Below are positions 1-6,854 of a stretch of DNA of 22,977 nt, one piece after another. Source of the stretch: CAYGWX01 sp964353855 [NCBI: uncultured bacterium] (GTDB lineage Bacteria; Edwardsbacteria; CAYGWX01); assembly GCA_964353855.1 (NCBI GenBank), contig CAYGWX010000034.1, forward strand, positions 1 to 22,977, given 5' to 3'. Under the pieces are notes generated by a model. It saw nothing but the letters and a program-made list of their open reading frames with translations. It did not search any database and was not told where the DNA came from. The first letter of the stretch is position 1. Each line of letters opens with the position of its first letter. A program made the translations under genes and the position numbers.

Positions 1-73
1 TAAAACTTTCCCCCTGACAGCCAATTATCGGACAGCCTCAGGAGGCCGCCTTTTGAAAGGTTCATCTCAAGAC

Positions 74-1540
74 TTAATGCAGGAGAACCGTTTTCCTGAC
101 CCAGGATTTGTCTGAAACCTCCAAGCGATAGAAGTACACCCCATTCACCGCCGGCTTCCCGAATTCATCCCTGCCATCCCAGCGGGCCGAGTTGGCCCCA
201 GCAAAGCGCATCCCCTTTTCCAACTCCCTGACCAGTCTGCCGGAGATGTCGTAGACCTTTAGGGAAACTTGGGAAGGCTCAGGAAGAGCGTAGCGGATGA
301 GACAGAAGCTGGAGACGGGGTTCGGGATACTGGGATAGAGAACGACGCCTGAAGCGTTACGGGCAACCGGCCCGGGAGGAGACTCCACGCCCAGCAGCTC
401 AGCCTTGCGTCGGATTTCCGAGGAACTTCTCCCTCCGATGATATACATGGAAAGCCTCACCGTAGAGTCGTTGGGCAGGCTGAACGGACCGCAGGAGGCC
501 AGAAAGCGCTTGTCACCCGAGTCCCCGCTTCCGCCATAGGCGTCATTCGTGTCATTCAGAGAAAACATACCCTTCAGATAGAGATAGCGCTCAAAGGCAT
601 TTTGGGGATCCGATTGGTTGGTGTAGATTTTGATTGCTGTAGTACCGAGGAACTCTCCGGGAAGGATAGCGCGGGGATATTCATCGTCCCTGACCCTCAC
701 CGTGTCTGTGGCTTTGGGCGTTTCTACAAAACACCTGAAGCCGACGTAATAAGGGGGAGGAATTGTCCTCCAGCCCGGCTCCTGGATGAGCTGGTACTGG
801 ACAACAAGGTTAGGATAGGAGCTACCTGTTAGGCTATCTAAGTACACAAGGTCGTCGAGTGATGAGCGCCCGATATCTGCAACCATACTTGCTCCGAGGA
901 TGACCTTGGGCAAAGTGTGCGGGTTGCTGCCCCAGCGCCCGGTGACATTCTTCACATCGAACTCCACCTTCACGATGTCCCCCCAGTCCCCGGGAGAGTT
1001 CCAGGCATAGGTCCGGCGGATGACCTGAATGCCGATGGCGCTGTCTGGGCTCGCCATGAACTTTCCGAGGTCGTTGGTGATGCACCATAGCTCCTGGTCG
1101 GAAGCGATGATCGCCCGACCAAGGCTGTCTCTCTCGGGCCATTGGGCTGTATCGCGAGGGTCGCTGGAATCGTACATCCGGGCCAGGGAGTCCAAGTAGC
1201 GATTGTGGTTTCCGTCCGGGGTTGTTGGACCAAACTCTGACTGGCCGGAATTAGGGTTATAACTCCAGCTCACGGCCGTGTCGCCACGAGTGCGTAATGG
1301 ATCAATGACGCCGATCCAGAGACCGGCCCCGTCAAGGTACTTCCTGCCGGAGTGTTTGGGCCAGAATCCGGGGCCTCTAACGAAACGGCCCATGTTGTCC
1401 TGCCAGATCTCCCAGCGACCGGTGTCGCTGACCGCGGTGTCGTTCTCGATCGGAACGAACGGCGAGAAGGCTTTGGTCCCGGCCTGCAGGGGCACTACGA
1501 AACCCCCGGCAAGGAGCACCACGAGAAGAGCCCGTTTCAT
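74..1540 (-). CDS. Secreted protein of unknown function with C-terminal sorting domain (paralogue 1)
   Basis: About 488 aa. It begins with a signal peptide (MKRALLVVLLAGGF... ending near LQA) and ends in a FlgD-like/Por-type sorting domain (about residues 400-488: SLKVYDISGRLVRELEKG, RWDGRDEFGKP, NGVYFYRLE, final KTVLLH). The central region of about 380 residues is not assigned to any named family; it contains YLDGAGLWIG, DTAQWPERDSLGR and RRTYAWNSPGDWGDIVKVE. I place the start at the ATG ending at 1540, because an AAAGGAGGT ribosome site (1545-1553) sits 4 nt upstream; the upstream in-frame ATG at 1561 would place that site inside the gene. It lies 27 nt downstream of a paralogue (1568-3085), to which it is nearly identical at the 5' end. 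It is probably exported to the outer surface. The function is unknown. Confidence 0.88.
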   Translation of the reverse strand: MKRALLVVLLAGGFVVPLQAGTKAFSPFVPIENDTAVSDTGRWEIWQDNMGRFVRGPGFWPKHSGRKYLDGAGLWIGVIDPLRTRGDTAVSWSYNPNSGQSEFGPTTPDGNHNRYLDSLARMYDSSDPRDTAQWPERDSLGRAIIASDQELWCITNDLGKFMASPDSAIGIQVIRRTYAWNSPGDWGDIVKVEFDVKNVTGRWGSNPHTLPKVILGASMVADIGRSSLDDLVYLDSLTGSSYPNLVVQYQLIQEPGWRTIPPPYYVGFRCFVETPKATDTVRVRDDEYPRAILPGEFLGTTAIKIYTNQSDPQNAFERYLYLKGMFSLNDTNDAYGGSGDSGDKRFLASCGPFSLPNDSTVRLSMYIIGGRSSSEIRRKAELLGVESPPGPVARNASGVVLYPSIPNPVSSFCLIRYALPEPSQVSLKVYDISGRLVRELEKGMRFAGANSARWDGRDEFGKPAVNGVYFYRLEVSDKSWVRKTVLLH

Positions 1541-1567
1541 CGCTACCTCCTTTCGGAGCAAGATTGG

Positions 1568-3085
1568 CTACCGGAGAATCACCATCTTCTCCGACTTGGA
1601 CAAACCGACTGACTCCAGACGGACGAAGAAAACCCCACTGCCCAGGGACTTACCTTTTCCGTCACGGCCATCCCAAAGTTTAGAGTGAACTCCAGCAGGA
1701 CGCTCTCCCCTATCCAACTCACGGACCAGGCGACCGGCAACATCGTAAACCTTGAGCAAAACGGAAGAAGGCTTGGGAAGCGCGTAACGGATGAGGGCTG
1801 AGCCTGAGGATGGGTTTGGGGTGACAGGATAGAGCATTATTGTTGAAACGGCCTGAGAAACATGTCCGGGAGGGGACTCCACGCCCACCAGCTCGGCCTT
1901 ATGGAGGATGTCCAAAGAGTCCGTGCCGCCGATGATGTGGACCACGAGCGTCACCGAGGAGTCGTCGGGAAGATCGAACGGCCCGCAGGAGAACAGGAAG
2001 CGCTTGTCAGTCGGCCCGAAGATGTCCCTCATGTAAGCGTTGTAAACCGTGGGAGTCCGCCAATTCCTCCCGGTCAGCTCCAGATAACGCTCCCCGGCCC
2101 TAATGGGGTCGATACCACCAAAGAAGATCTGAAAGGCGGTCATCCCGAGAGGCTGGCCGGGAAGGACGTCGTGATCATACTGGGTATAGCCGATGCCGGG
2201 TTGAGAGCGGATCCGAAGCGTATCCCCGGTGTTGTTGACCGGCCCAGCGACGAGCTTCATTCCCACATAGTAGGGCGGCGGACCCCACCCATACTCCTGG
2301 ACGGTCTGATACTGAACCGCGAGGTTGGGATAGGGACTTCCGGAAGTGCGATCCAGATAGCATAGGTCGTTGCCAGTACCAGCGCTCTCGGCCCCGATGT
2401 CGGCATCCACGCCGAGGCCGAGGATCACGTGCCTAAGGGTATGAGGATTTCCCATCCAGCGACCAGTCACGTTCTTGACCTCATGCTCGATCTTCACGAT
2501 GTCGCCCCAGGGGCCGGGAGAGTTCCAGGCATAGGAGCGACGGATCACCTGAAGGCCGATCGAAGTATCCCCGGTCCGCATGTAAATCGGGTTCACATCG
2601 TTGAAAATCGCCCAAAGCTCCTGGTCCGAGGCCACGATCATCCGCCCGAGGCTGTCCCTCTCCGGCCATTGGGCCGTATCGCGGGGGAGGTCGGAACGAT
2701 AGACTCTGGCCAGAGAGTCGGTGATCGCTCCGGCAGTATCGCCGTTTGGCATGGAGGGAGCGAACGAGGAGTTCCCATAGGCGGGGTCGTAACCATAGGT
2801 GACCTGCGTGTCCGCAGGTGTGCGTGTGGTGTCCACCACCCCTACCCATATCCCGGCGCCGTACAAGTAGTTCTGCCCGGAATGCTTGGGCCAGTAGCCA
2901 CCGGAGTAATTCCGCAGAGGGATGACAAACCGGCCCATGTTATCCTGCTGGATCTCCCAGCGACCGGTGTCGCTGACCGCGGTGTCGTTCACAATCGGAA
3001 CGAACGGCGAGAAGGCTTTGCTCCCGGCCTGCAGGGGCATGGCGAAACCCCCGGCAAGGAGCACCACGAGAAGAGCTCGTTTCAT
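1568..3085 (-). CDS. Secreted protein of unknown function with C-terminal sorting domain (paralogue 2)
   Basis: 505 aa, a tandem paralogue of the gene at 74-1540. It has a signal peptide (MKRALLVVLLAGGFAMPLQA), an unassigned middle region with YLYGAGIWVG, DTAQWPERDSLGR and RRSYAWNSPGPWGDIVKIE, and a C-terminal FlgD-like/Por sorting domain (about residues 415-505: LLKVYDVAGRLVRELDRG, LWDGRDGKGK, SGVFFVRLES, KMVILR). The ribosome site AAAGGAGGT at 3090-3098 fits the ATG at 3085. It is the first gene of a probable two-gene transcript. The promoter carries 11-bp-spaced heptamers (3231-3291) just behind the stop codon of the SARP-like regulator, so control by that regulator is plausible. The product is probably surface-exposed, and its role is unknown. 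Confidence 0.9.
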   Translation of the reverse strand: MKRALLVVLLAGGFAMPLQAGSKAFSPFVPIVNDTAVSDTGRWEIQQDNMGRFVIPLRNYSGGYWPKHSGQNYLYGAGIWVGVVDTTRTPADTQVTYGYDPAYGNSSFAPSMPNGDTAGAITDSLARVYRSDLPRDTAQWPERDSLGRMIVASDQELWAIFNDVNPIYMRTGDTSIGLQVIRRSYAWNSPGPWGDIVKIEHEVKNVTGRWMGNPHTLRHVILGLGVDADIGAESAGTGNDLCYLDRTSGSPYPNLAVQYQTVQEYGWGPPPYYVGMKLVAGPVNNTGDTLRIRSQPGIGYTQYDHDVLPGQPLGMTAFQIFFGGIDPIRAGERYLELTGRNWRTPTVYNAYMRDIFGPTDKRFLFSCGPFDLPDDSSVTLVVHIIGGTDSLDILHKAELVGVESPPGHVSQAVSTIMLYPVTPNPSSGSALIRYALPKPSSVLLKVYDVAGRLVRELDRGERPAGVHSKLWDGRDGKGKSLGSGVFFVRLESVGLSKSEKMVILR

Positions 3086-3230
3086 CGCTACCTCCTTTCG
3101 GTATACTATTGACGTAGACTGAAGACCATGGCCTAAAAGCTATTTCACAGAAACCCCGAAGACGTGGAGACCATCTCCTCCAGGATTCAGGTACAAGATT
3201 AAAAATCTCCCCGCCCTGCCTCTGAGAGAT

Positions 3231-3291
3231 ATTATACCATAGGAACCCTTATCAAACCCTTATCAAAACCTTATCAGACGCTTACACTCAG
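3231..3291 (-). promoter_or_regulatory. Promoter with 11-bp-spaced heptamer repeats (candidate SARP-type operator)
   Basis: On the minus strand a perfect -10 hexamer TATAAT (3231-3236) lies about 140 nt upstream of the ATG at 3085. There is no good -35. In its place are three copies of TGATAAG (plus strand CTTATCA) starting at 3248, 3259 and 3270, with a degenerate fourth at 3281 that overlaps the stop codon of the regulator gene. The spacing is exactly 11 bp, and the repeat nearest the promoter ends about 8-11 bp from the -10, depending on how the heptamer is framed. This is the layout described for SARP/AfsR-type activators. The alternative is a neutral short tandem repeat, since other 11-bp arrays exist in this window. 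Confidence 0.6.
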
Positions 3292-6200
3292 ACCTCGACC
3301 GGCCTGCTGCCGGATAACTCCCGGAACGCTTCTTTGGTCTTTGCCTGAGGCTCCTCCCCGAAATCCCTTTTAAGTATCTGCTGTAACTCCTTGTAATCCT
3401 TCTGAATATCCGCCCTCCTCCCCGCCCCCTTCAGAGCCCTCCAAAGCTCGATCCTGACCTCCTCGGAAAGCGGCTCGGAATGGAGATAGCGATGATACAG
3501 AAGGACAGCTTCCTCATAATCTTTTTTCTCCATCCGGCGAGACGCCAGCCTTCTCAGGCAGGAGAGGTAGATCTTCTCAAATTCCCCCCGGCGCTCCTCG
3601 CACCAGCGCTCTCCGAGGTTTGAAAGAAACGGGCCCTGGTAGAGCTTCACACAACCCTGGCAGGCCTTTTCGAATTCCCCGGCCCTTTCCTCTTCGGTCA
3701 GGGACTTCGCACCCTCCCACTGGGAGAGAAACTCCTCGGCATCCACCCGGAAGGCAAAGGAGGGATCGAAGCGGTAGCCCCTTTCCTGGTGCACCAGGAA
3801 AGCCCTTTTCTCCAGGGCCCGCGCCCCGGCCAGACGGAACCCCGAGGCCACGGCCCGTTTGAGCTGAAAGATGGAGGAATAGAGGCTCTGCTCCCCCTGC
3901 TTGAGCCTGGACTTCGGCCAGAGCGCCCCGATCAGCTCCTCCCGGTCGCACACCCGGGTGCGGTGAAGGAGGAGGTAGGCGAACAGCGAAGCCACCTTGC
4001 GAGAGCGCCACTTGACCGGGACGGGTTTGCCGTCGGGCAGGGTCAGCTGCAGAGTCCCGAAAAGCTGGGCCCCCAAAGCGGACTTCAGGAGGGAGGGCCT
4101 TTCCCGCTCCGCCCGCCCGAACACCCGCAGGATCTCCCGGATATAGTCGCGTTTCAACCCTTTCACCCCGGGGCCGCGGGCTGCCTTGGCCGCAAACCCG
4201 GACAAGGCTGGACTGCGGCTCAACTCCCGGGCCAGGAGGCCATCGTAGCCCTTCGCCTTCGCCAATCGTAGCGCGCAGGACAGCGCGCGTGCGACCTCCT
4301 TCTCCTTGCCCCGGCCCGCATAAACAGCGGCCCAGGCAAGGTGCGCGAGGAACTCCTCCCGCTTCCGGCGGTGCTTCCGGGACAGGGCCAGGCATTCGCG
4401 GACGGTCTGCTCGGCCCGGTCGTATTCCCCCCAGGAAGCCTCCAGCAGGCCGCGCTCGGCCAGGAGCTGGGCTTTCTGGGAGTCCCCGCCGCCGGATTTC
4501 TCCTGAGCTTGAGCCAGCCATTTCTCCCCGTTCTCACGATCCCCGCGATAGCGGCAGAGGCGGATGAGGTCCAAGTGAACATAAAAAGTGGGGATGGCGA
4601 GCTGGAATCGCTCGCATTCCTCCCGGGTTCTCTCCAGGTGCTGGCCGGCCTGATCCCATTCGGCCTTCTCCATGTGCAGGGCTGCCAAACCGCGGTGAAA
4701 GGCCGCCTGGGAAACAGGATCCTGGTAAGGACGGCACAAGGCCTGGCCCTGGCTCAGACACCACTCCGCCCAGGCCGCCTGGCCCACGTCCAGGGCGTTG
4801 ATCGCCGCGCTGGCAAAGATGATCCCCACCTCCAGGAAGTAATTCCCCCGGATCTGCTCGATCAGGGATTTCTCCAGATCGAAGACCAGCCCGAGATCCC
4901 CCTGTTCCCTGAGCAGGAGGACCAGGTTGTGCTCGATGACGGTCCCCCAATAATAGTTCTTGAAGCGCTCCACCGCGGCCTTGGCCCGCAGGAGATTGAA
5001 CCGGGCCTTCCGGTAATCCCCCAGTTCCAGCCAGGAGATCCCGATCAGATTCAGGATGTCCCCCCGCTTCTTGTCATCGCGGGCGGGGCAGGACGCCAGG
5101 GCTTTCCCCAAAACCTTAAGGGCCTCCGGATAGGCGCCCTTCTGCCAGAGGAGCCCCCCGTGCTGGTAAAAAGCCTCGGTGAACGCGACCCGGTCGCCCT
5201 CCCTCCTGAGCCCGTTCTTGCTCAGGGCGGACTCGGCCCGGATGCATAGGGCCTCGGCCTCCTCCAGGTGGCCCTCCTCGATGCATAACCGGCCCTGGAT
5301 GACCAGGAGCTGAGGCTGCCTCCCGCGCACCTCCTCGGGGATCCGCCCCAGCCAGCCCTTGAGGGCTGCGAAGCGGGCCTGGGCGATCACCTTGGCGGCC
5401 ACCCTGGCGAGGACCCTGCCGGCCTCTCCATAACTGCCAGCCTCCAGATAATGCTCCAGGGCCTGCTCGGGCTGCCGCTTCCGCTGATAATAAGCCGCGG
5501 CCCGAAGATGCAGGCTCACCTTAGCCCCTGCGTCCCGGAACCCCCCGAGGAGGAACTCCCGGAACAGGCGGTGGTACTTGTACTGCCCCTTACCCACGCC
5601 GGAGAGGAACAGGTTGCGCCGCTCCAGGTCGAGGAGCAGGCCCTTCGACCCTTTGGCCGCAAAAATCCCCTCGCAGTCCTCGGGCGTCAAGACGTCCAGG
5701 ATGGCGCTTTTCCTCAGGAAATCCTGAACCCCCGGGGCCTCACTGGCCAGAACCTCGCTGGCAAAATATTCGAACAGGGGCTGGTTGGCTTCCAGATACC
5801 CCTTGAGGGTATCCCGGACCGTCCTCCCGTCCTTGCCGAGGGATTGGAGGATGAGCTGGATCCCGGTGATCCAACCCTCGGTCTGCTCCGAGACCCGCTT
5901 CAGTTCCTCATCCGGGAGCACCGTCCTGTAGACCTGGGTAAGCAGGGCGCCGACCTCCTCCTCGGTGAAACGCAGCCCCTCCCGGGTGAGCTCCATCACG
6001 TCCTGCTTGGCCCGCCACTTGGCCAGCGAGGGCAGGGGCGGAACCGTCCGCGAGGCGATCACCACGTGCACCGTGTCCGGCAGATGGTCGATGAAGTAGT
6101 CCAGGGCCTTGTGGACCAGGCTGTCCTCGGAGAGGACGTGATAGTCGTCGAGGACGAAGAAAAGCTCCTCCCTGCGTTTCTCCACCAGCTCATTGATCAG

Positions 6201-6542
6201 CGTCCCCATGGCCAGCTCGTAGCTCCGGGGCAAGCTCTCCCCATGTCTCAGGAGGCCGCGGGAACGCCTGACCAGGTTGGGCTCGAGACGATCGAGCCCG
6301 TAGAGCAGGTAGGAGAAGAAGACCACGAAGTCGCTGTCCCCCGGGTCCAGGTCGTAGAAGACGCAGGGCAGGTGCGATTCCTCCTTCACCTGGACCAGGA
6401 GCGTCGTCTTCCCGTATCCCGCGTCCCCGGAGATCAGGACGAGCTTCCGCTCCAGGCTGTTCTTGAGGAGCTTGAGGAGCCTCTCCCGGCGGAGGGTGTT
6501 GGGCTTCAGGCTGGGGGGATGGAGCTTGGTGGCGAGGATCAT
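3288..6542 (-). CDS. MalT-like ATPase/TPR transcriptional regulator with wHTH-BTAD (SARP-type) C-terminus
   Basis: 1084 aa. The N-terminus (ATKLHPPSLKPNTLRRERL) is typical of MalT/LuxR-family STAND ATPases. Walker A is GDAGYGKTT (residues 39-47), and Walker B is LFFVLDD (127-133) followed by YH. The middle (about 340-800) is a long helical TPR-like region. MalT proteins end in a LuxR helix-turn-helix. This one instead ends in an OmpR/SARP-type winged helix (about 827-926: LFGTLQLTLPDGKPV, SLFAYLLLHR, REELIGALWP, LYSSIFQLKRA) and a BTAD helical domain (about 932-1075: DAEEFLSQW, YQGPFLSNL, DYEEAVLLYHRYL, LKRDFGEEP). It is probably an ATP-dependent, ligand-gated activator acting in the cytoplasm. 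It sits between the secreted subtilase gene and the secreted paralogue pair, whose promoter carries SARP-like direct repeats. The inducer is unknown. Confidence 0.9.
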   Translation of the reverse strand: MILATKLHPPSLKPNTLRRERLLKLLKNSLERKLVLISGDAGYGKTTLLVQVKEESHLPCVFYDLDPGDSDFVVFFSYLLYGLDRLEPNLVRRSRGLLRHGESLPRSYELAMGTLINELVEKRREELFFVLDDYHVLSEDSLVHKALDYFIDHLPDTVHVVIASRTVPPLPSLAKWRAKQDVMELTREGLRFTEEEVGALLTQVYRTVLPDEELKRVSEQTEGWITGIQLILQSLGKDGRTVRDTLKGYLEANQPLFEYFASEVLASEAPGVQDFLRKSAILDVLTPEDCEGIFAAKGSKGLLLDLERRNLFLSGVGKGQYKYHRLFREFLLGGFRDAGAKVSLHLRAAAYYQRKRQPEQALEHYLEAGSYGEAGRVLARVAAKVIAQARFAALKGWLGRIPEEVRGRQPQLLVIQGRLCIEEGHLEEAEALCIRAESALSKNGLRREGDRVAFTEAFYQHGGLLWQKGAYPEALKVLGKALASCPARDDKKRGDILNLIGISWLELGDYRKARFNLLRAKAAVERFKNYYWGTVIEHNLVLLLREQGDLGLVFDLEKSLIEQIRGNYFLEVGIIFASAAINALDVGQAAWAEWCLSQGQALCRPYQDPVSQAAFHRGLAALHMEKAEWDQAGQHLERTREECERFQLAIPTFYVHLDLIRLCRYRGDRENGEKWLAQAQEKSGGGDSQKAQLLAERGLLEASWGEYDRAEQTVRECLALSRKHRRKREEFLAHLAWAAVYAGRGKEKEVARALSCALRLAKAKGYDGLLARELSRSPALSGFAAKAARGPGVKGLKRDYIREILRVFGRAERERPSLLKSALGAQLFGTLQLTLPDGKPVPVKWRSRKVASLFAYLLLHRTRVCDREELIGALWPKSRLKQGEQSLYSSIFQLKRAVASGFRLAGARALEKRAFLVHQERGYRFDPSFAFRVDAEEFLSQWEGAKSLTEEERAGEFEKACQGCVKLYQGPFLSNLGERWCEERRGEFEKIYLSCLRRLASRRMEKKDYEEAVLLYHRYLHSEPLSEEVRIELWRALKGAGRRADIQKDYKELQQILKRDFGEEPQAKTKEAFRELSGSRPVEV

Positions 6543-6660
6543 GGCTTGGCCGTACCCTTGGGGTTAAACTTAGACCCCTTCTCCTCTTGAAAAGAGTGGT
6601 TGTTTACTTATAACTGACTGCTGAATAAAGACTTAAGCCTGAAATACGCCCTCGGGTCCC

Positions 6661-6710
6661 TGCTCCGCGTGCTTGAGCACCTGCCCCGCATGCCTGAGCA
6701 CCTGCTCCGG
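6661..6710. repeat. 21-bp direct repeat, about 2.4 copies
   Basis: Units at 6661-6681 and 6682-6702 differ at three positions; both end in GAGCACC and begin TGCTCCG or TGCCCCG. A partial third copy (TGCTCCG) lies at 6703-6709. The repeat is non-coding and upstream of the regulator gene. Confidence 0.75.
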
Positions 6711-6720
6711 ACCGCCCTCT

Positions 6721-6755
6721 TTAACCCTAACCCCTAATTCCTGATACCTGATCCC
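6721..6755. repeat. Degenerate heptamer tandem repeat (period 7)
   Basis: Five consecutive 7-mers can be read: TTAACCC, TAACCCC, TAATTCC, TGATACC, TGATCCC. The array is intergenic. It belongs in style with the 7-bp-period arrays at 18771-18798 and 19946-19979. Confidence 0.6.
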
Positions 6756-6768
6756 TTTGCCCGGCAAA

Positions 6769-6807
6769 GAGGGCGGATTCGTTCCAAGACCGAACGGATC
6801 CGCCCTC
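6769..6807 (-). terminator. Hairpin downstream of the subtilase gene, probable transcription end
   Basis: The left arm 6769-6784 and right arm 6792-6807 are 16-bp inverted repeats with one mismatch and a 7-nt loop. The hairpin starts 48 nt beyond the subtilase stop codon. A second small palindrome (CTTTGCCCGGCAAAG) abuts it. There is no strong T-run on the minus strand, so a classical intrinsic terminator is not certain; it may instead protect the 3' end of the mRNA. Confidence 0.55.
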
Positions 6808-6854
6808 CAACTTAGAAAACCATCAATCCCGGAACGATGCCGGCTGCTAAAGAG

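Larger units (their letters stand above)
6543..6854. other. Gene-free interval between subtilase and regulator genes, with repeats and hairpins
   Basis: This 312-bp gap holds a 21-bp direct repeat (6661-6710), five degenerate heptamers (6721-6755), a small palindrome CTTTGCCCGGCAAAG (6755-6769) and a strong hairpin (6769-6807). The part nearest the regulator start (6543-6660) is AT-richer and presumably carries its promoter, but I could not identify convincing -35/-10 hexamers. The only purine-rich stretch before the ATG at 6542 is a weak AAGGGT. Confidence 0.6.

Noticed and set aside
31-60. Terminator after the first secreted paralogue at the left edge
   Set aside because: Only 5-bp palindromes (GCCTC-AG-GAGGC and CCTTT-TG-AAAGG) are present, with no T-run on the minus strand, and the sequence is cut by the window edge.
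1541-1561. Upstream ATG at 1561 for the first secreted paralogue
   Set aside because: The extra residues (MLRKEVA) are translated from the ribosome site itself, and the paralogue starts at the equivalent of 1540.
5451-6590. Long plus-strand open frame opposite the regulator gene
   Set aside because: It is antisense to strongly supported coding sequence (Walker A and B region). Its translation is low-complexity, rich in Gln, Leu, Pro and Gly, with no recognisable domain, as expected for a GC-rich shadow frame.
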